NCBI RefSeq assembly: GCF_963678635.1
Contig: NC_087064.1
Coordinates: 25,458,189 to 25,522,188, forward strand
Direction of reading: 5' to 3'
DNA length: 64,000 nucleotides
Source of the DNA: Symsagittifera roscoffensis
Taxonomy: Eukaryota > Xenacoelomorpha > Acoela > Convolutidae
Shown here: positions 22,572 through 33,123 of the stretch, piece after piece
How positions within the stretch are numbered: the stretch's first letter is position 1
Layout: the number at the start of each line of letters is the position of its first letter
Notes under the pieces: generated by a model
What the model saw: the letters and a program-made list of their open reading frames with translations, nothing else
The model's database searches: none
What the model was told of the DNA's origin: nothing
Program-made: the position numbers and the translations under genes

Positions 22572-22904
22572 TTTCTTCGCCTCGCTCGTCCAAGAGTTTA
22601 TCTTGATCTCGCTTGTGTGAAAAAACCTAGCCGCAGTCTATCCACTGAACCAGGGATCCCAGCTTTGCGTGAACACCTTCTGCTGTCGTTCTACAACTTC
22701 TGTAGCCTGCACTGATGGCACCAGCATCGGACTATTCATCCCCAGAGTCATTTGCTTGCTTGACCGGTAGGAACTTCGGGATGGTGGCCGGTAGCAAGTC
22801 CCGCTCCAGAATCATCTCCAGTTCCTTTCTTATCAAGTCGAAGGCCTTCGTACAAGTCGGTCTCTCAAAATTTCTCTGGTTTGTTTTAAAAAGTGATTCA
22901 AGAT

Positions 22905-23849
22905 TCAGAACTTCGGATAGGCCTCGATCGGGCCCTCTTGCTGTCTTCTTATCCTAAATTGTAATTGGCCTCTGAAATTTAATACTATCAGGTCGGGATC
23001 CTTCTCTTTCCCAAATAGCACTGTCTCAATCATCTGTGTTCTCAAGTGATCCTGCTTGCACCAGTTCAGTGCTGTACCATCCAGGATGCTGATCAAGCTC
23101 ACATATACTACCGAGTGTCGGCATGCCGTTGCCAAGTGATCTTGAAAAGCATAAGTTACTGCGGGTCCGTAGACGCAGGTCACCACTTCCCCCAGTCCTC
23201 TGATTACTCCTAGGCGGTCCGCTATGCCACACACAGATCCGTCTCGTTTTTCCCCGTCAAGGGCTCGTTTTTCCTTCGTCTTTGGGCTCGTTTCTTCTTC
23301 CGTCAAGTGCCAAGTTCGCATCAACAGATATTCCACCAAAGCGCTCTTTACCCCAGCAGCACACTTGTAAGAATAAGTCTCAAGACTCGGGTGAGCTCTT
23401 TTCTTGGCCATTGGATGCACGTATTGCATTAGGTGGTGAAACACTGCCAGATTCCCGTGCATTAGGAGAACCAACGTCAAGTATCCGTCGATTCTGAGGG
23501 TCTTCTACACTCCTACAACCAACTGAACATGAAGGCTGGCCCCATCTTAAACAAGTATTGGGGAACACTAGATACAAGGCCAGTATCAGGTTAACCGACA
23601 TGCTTAAGAGGTCTTGGATGAACGCGTCGAAAAGCGTCTTCTCTGTCGAGAAAATTTCATCCAACAATTTTTTTCCCAACACGGGCTCAAGAAACCCAGG
23701 GTTTTATATGATTTCCTCGTCCTCAAGTTTTCCGTGGCATGATCCCTCCACAAACCATTGATGGTCGTCTCGTTTGCTGAGGCACCCAACATTCCCACCA
23801 TTGACCCCTTTTTCGCGGCCTGTTCAGTTGATTCTGCATGAACTCCCAC
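22905..23849 (-). pseudogene. U region: central part, longest open frame
   Basis: The 191-codon minus frame 23480-22905 is the longest in U and is preceded by 23682-23380 and 23849-23604 in other frames. It contains 'E-T-Y-S-Y-K-C-A-A-G-V-K-S-A-L-V-E-Y' and a C-terminal 'L-N-F-R-G-Q-L-Q-F-R-I-R-R-Q'. No catalytic or binding motif recognised. Hydrophobic-helical and Cys-poor, it could be structural (capsid-like), but that is a guess. Confidence 0.35.
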
Positions 23850-24564
23850 TCTTACTTTATCAATGGGATGCTGTTTCCTTCATTTTGTCCCTAAAATTTT
23901 CTAACCTCAGCGCTAAGAATGGCCATCTCCCTTTCTCTTGGGTTAATATACCATCGACTCCTGTTCAATATACCATCGATTCCAGCTGTTTCTCCGCACC
24001 CGCCACGTTCCTTCGATCATTAATAAGTCGCAGAGCCCACAATTGTGAGTTCCATTTTCCGGAAGCACAGGCTCAAGGTCAAGTGGCCAGTCACGGGATG
24101 ATCATCCTTTATCTCTGGGTTAAACTTGAGTTGTGCAGCCACATTTGATATCTCTAGACTTAGCACTTTATCCAACACAATCAAGATACTCGCCAGTTTG
24201 CCTCTCAAGGCATGGGACAAATCCGTCCAGGCCGCGTCCAGGCCGATTTCAGAAGCCTCAAGTTCGCTGGCACTTTTCGGAGCTTCCATCCGCATACGCA
24301 ACCCGCTGCCTTCGGCAATCAAGACAATTATCGCGTACACGAATTGAAGAGTGGGTGGCATACTTGAGTATTAAGTGACACAGTGAATACCATCTTCGTC
24401 TTCGACCCCAATCTTGCCGCCATCAACTCTTGTATCACGTTCATCGAGGCAAACAAAGTCTGTACTGATTCCCAGACCTTCTTCGGTGTTGGTTCTTCGT
24501 TTCTTAAGGGCTCCATTACACCGGCTGCGTGCAGTTGAGCGTTCATCCCTGCAAATAGCAACAA
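23850..24564 (-). pseudogene. U region: fragment partly duplicated at 41630-41830
   Basis: Minus frames 24564-24328 (78 codons) and 24361-24020 (113 codons), joined by a frameshift near 24345. The first has 'L-L-F-A-G-M-N-A-Q-L-H-A-A' and 'E-P-T-P-K-K-V-W-E-S-V-Q', which recur almost unchanged at 41983-41543. The match stops near 24362, where the other copy jumps into gypsy RT. Function unknown. Confidence 0.4.
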
Positions 24565-24731
24565 CTCAGGTTCAGTCGCCCAGAGTTAACAACTGGTTGA
24601 GTTTCGCCGCTGGCAGCAAGTACACCAGAGTTTCAGACCACAACACTTTGTTGATGTTCCAGTGAAGTCCGATCCAGCCACGATCACCACTCTAACAGCT
24701 CGGGGTCTGAGCGATCATGGGCAGCCAATGT
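24565..24731 (-). pseudogene. U region: short linking stretch
   Basis: Corresponds to 41820-41985 of the second U copy, with an internal replacement. After 'ggttcag' the two copies differ for ~60 bases, then share 'tttcagaccacaaca'. No frame is open throughout. Confidence 0.3.
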
Positions 24732-25250
24732 CTAATCCAGATGAGAAGTTCTGAATGGTTCTCCTTGTCGTGGGTCCTCAGCCAATTTCGGGCCCGTTCG
24801 GGCAGTATCAAGGAGTCCGATGCTCTTGGGATGGGGAAGTTTCTCCACGGCTCTTCGTTGTGCAGGAATTGCTATTCTGTTTCTAGTTTTGCCCGTGCGG
24901 TGTGTTGGTGGCTCTGCAATCAAGCCTGGGCCGATATGGAACTCTTTGAGGGGTCGATAGATGACAGGGCCAAAGATCGATCTCTTCGAAGTTCCGGTCA
25001 AATCTGCCGTCTCCAATGTCTTTTCTCGAAATAAATGTGCTTCATGCGCCTTTGACCAGTCTACACAATAATGACTGTTCAGATCATTGTGGAATAGGCT
25101 CTTGATTTCCAGGATTTCCACCATCTCTTGCCTGCAGTCCAGCTCTTCCAAATCCAGGTTTTTCACTCGCTCCAGATACATGGGTTTACTAGCGTCTCTC
25201 GGGCCATCGGCCAACATCTTGCTCATATGGTGGGGGAAGACCTGAGACAT
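24732..25250 (-). pseudogene. U region: 172-codon piece
   Basis: Begins at the low-coordinate arm of the large palindrome. It contains 'V-K-N-L-D-L-E-E-L-D-C-R-Q-E-M-V-E' and 'Y-R-P-L-K-E-F-H-I-G-P-G-L'. Its sister is 42433-41987, which is closely similar in sequence. No recognised domain; the composition is that of an ordinary soluble protein. Confidence 0.4.
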
Positions 25251-25313
25251 GCATAAACGTGCGTTTCAGGCCCTGAAACGCACGTTTATGCATGTCTCAG
25301 GTCTTTCCCCACC
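25229..25313. repeat. 85-bp near-perfect palindrome
   Basis: The 42-base left arm (25229-25270) and right arm (25272-25313) are reverse complements with one mismatch, separated by a single base. It lies inside the U coding region, exactly where the flanking minus frames are interrupted. A second, eroded copy is at 42385-42466. It should extrude as a cruciform or form a long RNA hairpin. Confidence 0.9.
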
Positions 25314-25718
25314 GTTTTCCTTTTCTACATACACTATTGAGGACATTACCGAGCTCCATGGCGTAGAAGGTTCCGTCTCGTCATTCTCCAGGAGTGTCGA
25401 GCCCGGCTGTCCACTCCTGCTGCTCATTGAACTATCTCTAAATTCTATCCTTTTCTCCAACCTGTCTCCTACTGGCCTGACTGAGAAGAAACGACGCTTC
25501 GGGGGTGGACCAAAGGTAAGTTGGCCAGCCTCCAGCAAATCTGACTCTTGATTCCTTTCCTTCAGGGTCTTTTCCAACTCTCTTCTTAGTTTACTGATGT
25601 CCGGATATGCCTCTTCAGTTTGTTGAAAACATATGGTCGACTAGGGATTGCTTCTAGACTGAGTCCAGGTCCTCGTGGCTGGCCTGGTCGGGAGGGGAAA
25701 TTCTCCAGCACCATACTA
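25266..25718 (-). pseudogene. U region: 5' part next to coiled-coil remnant
   Basis: The minus frame 25577-25266 contains 'K-T-L-K-E-R-N-Q' and 'E-A-G-Q-L-T-F-G-P-P-P-K'. Upstream (25718-25578) the same frame continues through a stop and matches the gag-like start region near 43640-43505. Relative to that copy it lacks ~760 bp (most of the coiled coil) between 'ctgactct' and 'tgattcc'. The high-coordinate part lies within the 5.3-kb tandem unit, so it recurs near 30717 and 36015. Confidence 0.4.
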
Positions 25719-25722
25719 CCAG

Positions 25723-25832
25723 TTCAATACTCAAGAGATTAACGTGCCATGTTAACACTCACAAAATTACCGTACCAGTTCAATACTCAAGGAACTACCG
25801 TACCATATTTTTACTCGAGAAAAACTGTACTG
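25723..25832. repeat. Four imperfect ~28-bp tandem repeats
   Basis: Units at about 25723-25751, 25752-25778, 25779-25807 and 25808-25832, each of the form 'ttcaatactcaag...accgtacca'. They lie just outside the start of the U/gag-like coding and recur in each unit (near 31021 and 36319) and in variant form at 43846-43945. The position suggests an untranslated leader or promoter region. Confidence 0.7.
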
Positions 25833-26830
25833 CAAAGTGAGTTACTGGTAGCTCATTGATGCTCTTGCTCTTGAATTCTGTCATCTTTGTTTGATTCTTG
25901 TTGATTATCAATCAAAATCAATCTGAAAACAAAATTGAATTTTAAATATGTACTTTTCTTGTCATCAAAATAATCTCACTCCCCAAGCTTCTGAAACCTT
26001 ATTTAAACATCCTTTGAAAAAATGATTAAAATGGGTATTAAAATAATGCAGCTTCGCTTATGTTTTACCACCGTGCAACTTGGATAAAAACTATAGTTTG
26101 ATTGTCAAGCTATTTTGATTGAAACCTAATCTCGTGCCCCCTTTTAGCTCGACACCGTCGTGTGAACTCGAGACCCAAGCCCCAACTCAAGACTTTTTTA
26201 TCCACTTACGACTCAAGCAATGCTCAAGTAATACTTCTTGAGTAGATGTACCGTTATTTCTGTTCCCAGAAAAACCACGTGCAGGATAGCATACAGCTCT
26301 CGGGGATTCAATCTGCATCTAATCGCATCGTAAACTGTTATTGAGACTTCTTTTATCCCCCTTTCTCAAGGCCGGTACCACATGTTCAGGGTCCACCACG
26401 TTCCTCTCACTGACCCTCGTCACCAAAAAGCATAGGTAATTGCCTGGCACTTGTAAGATTGAGAGTTGTCCAACAATCCTGGTTTTTGTCTGAACAGAAG
26501 CTCCATAATTTGGTATTTTCTTTCGAAATCAGCTTTTAGTCTGGTTTTAAAATTCTTCTGCTCTCCTGTCTGACAAGATGAAATCATTATCTGTGATCAA
26601 GATTTTGGTAGTCATTTAGTATTTTAAACTTGGTTTGAAATTTCTTCCAATGGTAGGCTCAACTTCCTCCTGCTACAGTTCTAGTCCTCAGGTTTCTCTC
26701 ATTTCCCTTAGTTTCTTTATCATTAAGTTTCGGTGTGGGTAAATCCTATCGCAACTCCCCGGACGAAAATATTTATCAACGTCCCCGTCGATGGTGCAGA
26801 GCTCAAGTTATCTGATGGTATGTCTAAAGG
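25833..26830. other. Noncoding region between pol tail and gag-like start, unit 1 (LTR-like)
   Basis: About 1 kb without a credible gene, lying between the end of pol and the start of the next gag-like frame on the minus strand. That is where an LTR shared by adjacent tandem elements would be expected. I could not define TG...CA ends, a primer-binding site or a polypurine tract. The stretch recurs in units 2 and 3 and in copies 4 and 5. An inversion of 'ctcaag' motifs is seen near 26185-26245. Confidence 0.4.
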
Positions 26831-27600
26831 TTGGTCCGTCGCTCTCCAGCCAAACAAGGGAATTTTTTCTTTTAAATGTTTGGCTGCGAATATGTCGACT
26901 TGTTGATTGATTTGTGTCTTATTTTTGTCGGCTGGCAGGCCATGTCTTCACTTTAGAATCCTCAAGTTTGTGTGCAGCCTTTTTTTCTATTTCACTCTGT
27001 TCTAGATCCAATTCTCTTTCTGGCACACTATGATCCTCCTGTCAGAAGTGTTCGTTATCGTTGATGATCTGCCACTCTTTTTCTGAGACTAAGTCACTCA
27101 TGCTCACCAAGTCTACCCCTATCTCGTCTGGCTTTATCTTGTCAAACAGGAAGTCATCACCATAGCTATTGCATCCCATTCTGGTCTTTTTGCGCCCACC
27201 TCTTCTTGTCTCCATGGTCATAGGCTTTTTTGGTTCTATATACTCTGCCGCCTCATTTGATCAGGTTTATCTCAATCCTCTTCTGCAAAAAACTCTTCAT
27301 CCGAGTGAACTTCTATCTTTTCTTGTCACCCATGCTCGTGTTCTCGTTGTCATTGTTGCTTTCTCTGGTGCCCTTCTCGTTCACCTCACATGCCCGTTCC
27401 ACTATCAGGTACTCTAGTCCTTCCATGTTTTGAGGCACGCACCACCAGTCCTCCGGTGACGGGACATGAGGCTTCAGATTCTCATAGTGCGCGTCCGCCC
27501 TGTGCTCAAGCGCTGGAACCGACCCTGTTTTTGTGATTCTGTTATCATGAATTGTCCTTTCCATTTCTTTAAAAATTTCTTTGTTACCTTTGAAGTGATG
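26831..27600 (-). pseudogene. Gypsy pol C-terminal tail, copy 1
   Basis: Downstream of integrase. The frame 27564-27313 has 'A-H-Y-E-N-L-K-P-H' and 'P-S-P-E-D-W-W-C-V-P-Q', which I recognise from the end of a widespread invertebrate Ty3/gypsy pol polyprotein. Beyond it, frames with 'R-Y-G-D-D-F-L' (here disrupted) and 'N-D-S-E-H'-type acidic sequence continue to about 26830. There are several stops and shifts. Role in the live element: chromatin or DNA-binding tail of integrase plus a variable acidic extension. Confidence 0.6.
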
Positions 27601-27825
27601 ACATTCTGAAACACTGAGACATATTGTCCTACAGTTTACATCTTTGCCTGTAGTATTTTCTCATCGTACTTTTTCTGTCGTCTCATCTGCTCTTGGGCCG
27701 TGTTCCTTCTACACTGTTCATTCAGCTCTTGCTGTCTTTTGATCGCCTCCCTCAAATAGGCTTGAGTCGAAGTCTTTTGCTCCTCGTTTTCTGGTCAGAA
27801 AAACGTCAATGGAACTGCTCGTTCA

Positions 27826-28570
27826 CTACCTGTAAGCATCATGAAAGGACTGATCCCCGTGGTCGAGTGTTGTGTACTGTTTTTTTTCTCCCAACACTTG
27901 CGGCAAGTAATTATTCCAATCAGTCATGTACCTCGAGCAGTACACTTTAAGCATGCTCACTAGTGTCCTATTTTGCCTTTCTAGCAGTTCATTTGTCTGT
28001 GGGTGGTAAGTGAGATGTGCAATGGGCAATGTGAGATCTTTTCATCAACTCTTTCGTCAGATCCCCAACGAAGGCCTTCCCGCTGCCTGATTGAAAGGTC
28101 ATGGGACAACCGTATCTGTAGACACAATGTGTGATTGAGTGATCGGATTTCCTCCGCAGAGGCCGTTTAACACATTACTGCTTCCGCTAGTCTCGTGAAG
28201 TGTTCTAGGATTACCAGTATCTAATTTTATTGCGATTCTGTCATGCAGTCTTTCTGATGGACTATCTGCACGACATCATTGAATTCTGAGCTTTCCACAA
28301 CTTGAGTGGGAACTTCATCTTCCTAGGGTGTTTCACTTGCAGACGTGATAAACATGCATTGCCCATCTTTCGCAAGCTTTCCTCATTCCTGGCCAATCAA
28401 ACTGGTGCAGCCTTCTTTGTTGCATTTTGTCTCTTCTTTGATAACCCATTTGATCATGCGATCTGAGTAGCATCTCTGTCTGATACAGCTGCGGTAGTAT
28501 AAATAGATTATGTTTGTGAAGCGTTTTTTCTTCATCTCTTCTCTTGCAGGCCACGACGCCATCAGCTGTG
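27826..28570 (-). pseudogene. Gypsy integrase, copy 1
   Basis: The N-terminal zinc-binding part (28554-28333) has 'L-L-R-S-H-D-Q-M-G-Y' and 'W-P-G-M-R-K-A-C-E-R-W'. The second His of the HHCC is Tyr here. A one-base deletion near 28366, unique to this copy, shifts frame before the last Cys. The core near 28110-28030 reads Q-S-G-S-G-K-A-F, where the family has Q-S-D-x-G, so a catalytic Asp is gone. The 28029-27826 frame has 'Y-H-P-Q-T-N-E-L-L-E-R-Q-N-R-T-L', the hallmark after the core. Several stops separate the parts. Confidence 0.75.
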
Positions 28571-28601
28571 TCATAGAGTAGACCTTTCGTTCCTTGTAGA
28601 A

Positions 28602-29800
28602 CTAGCTCAAGATCTTATAGCTCTCTTCCTCCAGATCCCCTTTCTCTTTTGCCCCAGTTGGGATCCATTTGGAGAGATGGCTGGTCACCTCGTCATTCTT
28701 CTGTGCCCGAACCGAGTCTGATAGACTGTACCTGGCCTTCACATGCTCCTTCAGTGCCATCATTTGCCCTGTCATTTCTCCCGGATTGTGGACATCATAT
28801 CGTAGTTTGACACAAAATTTCCCGCTCAAAATTTCACTGTCACTTTCGAGTTTTAGGTTCGTCCTGATGTTTGAGCTACAAGAAGGGTTTATTTGATACT
28901 TCTATCATTTCTAGATATTCTCCTCCGTTTGCATCATCACAATCTAAGTTGTATGTCCCAGACGAGGGGTCTATGTGCATTTCTCTTTCCTGGTTCCTCC
29001 ACCTCATTTCCGCTAGTACCATGCTGAGACTGTCTTGCTCATCTTCACTTTCCATCAAATCTTTGTTCAATTCTTCTGACTCCCTGGACAAAGTTGCTGC
29101 TTCACCTACTTCTTTTTCCAACGACCACTCTCCGGACGCTTTATCTGCTCCGAGCTCCTCAGCCTCCTCCATAAATCCACGGGTACCTCCTCTGGGATAC
29201 TCTCTACTAATATTCGTACCACATGCATACCCTCTGGATTTCTGCTCTCCAACTGATTAGTTTCGCACGAGCCCACTTTTGTTCTCATCGCTCTTTATTG
29301 TGACTTCCGCTTCCTTGTCCTTCTTACTCGCGACCACGGGTTTGTCTTTGGCTAGTTTTTGAAGCAGGCTCATTAGATCTTGTCCCATAACTACTCTCCT
29401 TTTCTCAACTTCACCTTGGTCATAACCCTTCGCCAATAATGTTTCCCTGACTAGTTTCGACTTGAGGAGATTTCTACCGGCGTGGTTGATTGTCTCTCTA
29501 AGATCTTTTTCTCTCGGTGTTCGGTAGGTAACTCAGGGTGATCTTCGATCGGTTTCCCCGACATGTCGAGCCATCTCGTGAGTGGTAAGCTGTCATAAGT
29601 TTCCTTGTCCACGAGTGGAAATCCATTTTTTATTTATGGCTTGTCGGCTCCTCTTTGCTCTTGCCTCTCGTAAAATTACGTTTTCTTACTCGAGTTGTCT
29701 GCATTTTAGTTCTTATCCCTTGCCCTGTGCTCAATTATCCTGTTGTAACCATCTAGTCGTACTATCCATCTCCCGATGTAGCTTTGATCCGTTGAGTATC
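28602..29800 (-). pseudogene. Gypsy pol acidic linker between RNase H and integrase, copy 1
   Basis: Frames 29288-29106, 29172-28876 and 28829-28602. A Glu/Asp-rich stretch ('E-E-A-E-E-L-G-A-D-K', 'D-L-M-E-S-E-D-E-Q-D-S-L') is followed by 'D-P-S-S-G-T-Y-N-L-D-C-D-D'. Part toward 29800 reads 'L-A-K-D-K-P-V-V-A-S-K-K-D-K'. This long insertion between RNase H and integrase is characteristic of the element and variable in length. Stops interrupt it at several points. Confidence 0.55.
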
Positions 29801-30685
29801 TTTTCAGGCAAGAGAGTGCTCTGTTGTCAACCCGTAGCTTAAAAGGCTCACTGCCCAGGTATGCACTCTGATTTTCTCCCCAAAAGTGACCACCGCAAGA
29901 CTTCCGCTTTGGGCGCCCCGTTTTTCATTTCCGTGTCGCTCAGTATTTTGCTTCCATATGCGATTAGTCTCGAGGCGGTCTTGCCATTCCATTCTTGCTC
30001 TTGATGGAGTATGCCAGAAATCGCCACCACTTGAGAATCTGTGTCTAGGACGTACATGCCATTTTCCGTAGGCATGCCCAATACCGGAGCCTCACAAAAT
30101 TTTCGTTTTATTCTATGAAGGGAATCCTCTGCTGCGTTATTCCACGTGAAGTTCTTGCCCTTGTGTCTCATGAGTTGCTGCATCGGATATAACTTGTCCA
30201 CGCCACCCTTGATAAACTCTCTATAGTAATAACTCGCAAAACCAAGAAAGCTCATCATCTGACGCTCAATCCCTGGCAAAATCCATGTCAAGACTGCCTC
30301 TACAGCATCTGAATCTGGTCTACTATCATCTCGAGGTGTTTTATGGAGTCCTTCAAGATATAAAATTTCGAGGGCTTGCATTGCAAACCTGCTCTTTTCA
30401 AACAAGCATTTCGTCCAATAGCTCGATATGATCCTCCAGTGCTGGCGTTGCAAATACCACGTGACGAACGTAATACATAGCAAAAATACCATATTTCTTC
30501 GGTACGTTTGTTAGTGCCTGTGCCATCAGTCGCTTAAATGTGGCTGTTGCGTTGCATAGGCCGAATGGCATCCTCTTCCATTGGAAAAATCACAGCTCGC
30601 AAGCAAATCCCATTTTTTCTCTGTCTTGTTTCGTAAGTGGTACGTGCCAAAAAGCCGACCCCAGATCAGGAGTTGTATAAAATTT
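29801..30685 (-). pseudogene. Gypsy RT palm/thumb and RNase H, copy 1
   Basis: The 214-codon frame 30492-29848 has 'S-F-L-G-F-A-S-Y-Y' (81-89, RT thumb), RNase H 'Y-V-L-D-T-D' (147-152) and 'A-Y-G-S-K-I-L-S' (178-185). Its first ~55 codons are out of phase. The true palm frame reads 'M-Y-Y-V-R-H-V-V', with R-H at 30466-30461 where Ty3/gypsy RTs have D-D, so polymerase activity is impossible. RNase H keeps its leading Asp but breaks after 'A-E-V'. The fingers are missing because the copy ends at the filler. Confidence 0.85.
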
Positions 30686-30716
30686 ATATCAGGAGTTCAG
30701 ATCAGGAGTTCTCAAC
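30686..30716. other. Templated filler at unit 1/2 junction
   Basis: 31 bases not present at the ancestral positions. They contain two more copies of the 10-mer 'atcaggagtt' (30688-30697 and 30701-30710), whose original lies just left at 30665-30674. The second is part of a 13-mer repeat 'cagatcaggagtt'. This is the pattern of error-prone end joining with local templating. Confidence 0.85.
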
Positions 30717-31130
30717 GCTGCTCATTGAACTATCTCTAAATTCTATCCTTTTCTCCAACCTGTCTCCTACTGGCCTGACTGAGAAGAAACGAGGCTTCGG
30801 GGGTGGACCAAAGGTAAGTTGGCCAGCCTCCAGCAAATCTGACTCTTGATTCGTTTCCTTCAGGGTCTTTTCCAACTCTCTTCTTAGTTTACTGATGTCC
30901 GGATATGCCTCTTCAGTTTGTTGAAAACATATGTTCGACTAGGGATTGCTTCTAGACTGAGTCCAGGTCCTCGTTGCTGGCCTGGTCGGGAGGGGAAATT
31001 CTCCAGCACCATACTACCAGTTCAATACTCAAGAGATTAACGTGCCATGTTAACACTCACAAAATTACCGTACCAGTTCAATACTCAAGGAACTACCGTA
31101 CCATATTATTACTCGAGAAAAACTGTACTG

Positions 31131-32105
31131 CAATGTGAGTTACTGGTAGCTCATTGATACTCTTGCTCTTGAATTCTGTCGTCTTTGTTTGATTCTTGTT
31201 GATTATAAATCAAAATCAATCTGAAAACAAAATTGAATTTTAAATATGTACTTTTCTTGTCATCAAAATAATCTCACTCCCCAAGCTTCTGAAAATTTAT
31301 TTAAACATCCTTTGAAAAAATGATTAAAATGGGTATTAAAATAATGCAGCTTCGCTTATGTTTTACCACCGTGCAACTTGGATAAAAACTATAGTTTGAT
31401 TGTCAAGCTATTTTGATTGAAACCTAATCTCCTGCCCCCTTTTAGCTCGACACCGTCGTGTGAACTCGAGACCCAAGCCCCAACTCAAGACTTTTGTATC
31501 CACTTACGACTCAAGCAATGCTCAAGTAATACTTCTTGTGTATATGTACCGTTATTTCTGTTCCCAGAAACACCACGTGCAGGATAGCATACAGCTCTCG
31601 GGGATTCAATCTGCATCTAATCGCATCGTAAACTGTTATTGAGACTTCTTTTATCCCCCTTTCCCAAGGCCGGTACCACATGTTCAGGGTCCACCACGTT
31701 CCTCTCACTGACCCTCGTCACCAAAAAGCATAGGTAATTGCCTGGCACTTGTAAGACTGAGAGTGGTCCAACAATCCTGGTTTTTGTCTGAACAGAAGCT
31801 CCATAATTTGGTATTTTCTTTCGAAATCAGCTTTTAGTCTGGTTTTAAAATTCTTCTGCTCTCCTGTCTGACAAGATGAAATCATTATCTGTGATCAAGA
31901 TGTTGGTAGTCATTTAGTATTTTAAACTTGGTTTGAAATTTCTTCCAATTGTAGGCTCAACTTCCTCCCTCTACAGTTCTAGTCCTCAGGTTTCTCTCAT
32001 TTCCCTTAGTTTCTTTATCATTAAGTTTCGGTGTGGGTAAATCCTATCGCAACTCCCCGGACGAAAATATTTATCAACGTCCCCGTCGATGGTGCAGAGC
32101 TCAAG
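31131..32105. other. LTR-like noncoding region, unit 2
   Basis: Same as 25833-26830 with a few differences (for example 'aaaatttattt' for 'aaaccttattt' near 31292). No gene seen. Confidence 0.4.
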
Positions 32106-32862
32106 TTATCTGATGGTATGTCTAAGGGTTGGTCCGTCGCTCTCCAGCCAAACAAGGGAATTTTTTCTTTTAAATGTTTGGCTGCGAATATGTCGACTTG
32201 TTGATTGATTTGTGTCTTCTTTTTGTTGGCTGGCAGGCCATGTCTTCACTTTAGAATCCTCAAGTTTGTGTGCAGCCTTTTTTTCTATTTCACTCTGTTC
32301 TAGATCCAATTCTCTTTCTGGCACACTATGATCCTCCTGTCAGAAGTGTTCGTTATCGTTGATGATCTGCCACTCTTTTTTTGAGACTAAGTCACTCATG
32401 CTCACCAAGTCTACCCCTATCTCGTCTGGCTTTATCTTGTCAAACAGGAAGTCATCACCATAGCTATTGCATCCCATTCTGGTCTTTTTGCGCCCACCTC
32501 TTCTTGTCTCCATGGTCATAGGCTTTTTTGGTTCTATATACTCTGCCGCCTCATTTGATCAGGTTTATCTCAATCCTCTTCTGCAAAAAACTCTTCATCC
32601 GAGTGAACTTCTATCTTTTCTTGTCACCCATGCTCGTGTTCTCGTTGTCATTGTTGCTTTCTCTGGTGCCCTTCTCGTTCACCTCACATGCCCGTTCCAC
32701 TATCAGGTACTCTAGTCCTTCCATGTTTTGAGGCACGCACCACCAGTCCTCCGGTGACGGGACATGAGGCTTCAGATTCTCATAGTGCGCGTCCACCCTG
32801 TGCTCAAGCGCTGGAACCGACCCTGTTTGTGTGATTCTGTTATCATGAATTGTCCTTTCCAT
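32106..32862 (-). pseudogene. Gypsy pol tail, copy 2
   Basis: Frames 32862-32611 and 32324-32106 (72 codons, Lys/Glu-rich, 'P-E-R-E-L-D-L-E-Q-S-E-I-E'). Differs from copy 1 by a few substitutions, for example A to V in 'H-R-V-D-A-H'. The 72-codon terminal frame is open here but broken in copy 1. Confidence 0.6.
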
Positions 32863-33123
32863 TTCTTTAAAAATTTCTTTGTTACCTTTGAAGTGATGAC
32901 ATTCTGAAACACTGAGACATATTGTCCTACAGTTTACATCTTTGCCTGTAGTATTTTCTCATCGTACTTTTTCTGTCGTCTCATCTGCTCTTGGGCCGTG
33001 TTCCTTCTACACTGTTCATTCAGCTCTTGCTGTCTTTTGATCGCCTCCCTCAAATAGGCTTGAGTCGAAGTCTTTTGCTCCTCGTTTTCTGGTCAGAAAA
33101 ACGTCAATGGAACTGCTCGTTCA

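Larger units (their letters stand above)
25419..30716 (-). repeat. Tandem gypsy unit 1 (5,298 bp)
   Basis: The first of three direct repeats. It runs from inside the U/gag-like 5' coding, through a noncoding region, then the minus-strand pol tail, integrase, linker and RNase H, into the middle of RT, and ends in a 31-bp filler. Offset to unit 2 is exactly 5298 bp at both ends. Only scattered differences are visible (for example 27532 t/g, 28366 one base missing, and 29730 one base extra). Confidence 0.95.

Noticed and set aside
25515-25565. Plus-strand 'AAAG/GTAAGT ... CCTTTCCTTCAG/G', a textbook small intron
   Set aside because: In the fuller copy the donor-like site (42668) and acceptor-like site (43479) are ~760 bp apart with coiled-coil coding on the minus strand between them. 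The short 'intron' is a deletion product on the antisense strand.
25833-26830. Calling a defined LTR
   Set aside because: The position is right, but I could not find matching TG...CA ends, a primer-binding site or a polypurine tract. It was left as LTR-like.
27169-27433. Plus-strand hydrophobic frames resembling membrane proteins (also 32467, 37684, 45198)
   Set aside because: They are antisense to the acidic, charged gypsy pol tail, which explains their Leu/Phe/Ser richness.
28871-29260. Plus-strand Ser/Leu-rich frame of 129 codons, repeated in every copy
   Set aside because: Shadow of the Glu/Asp-rich linker on the minus strand.
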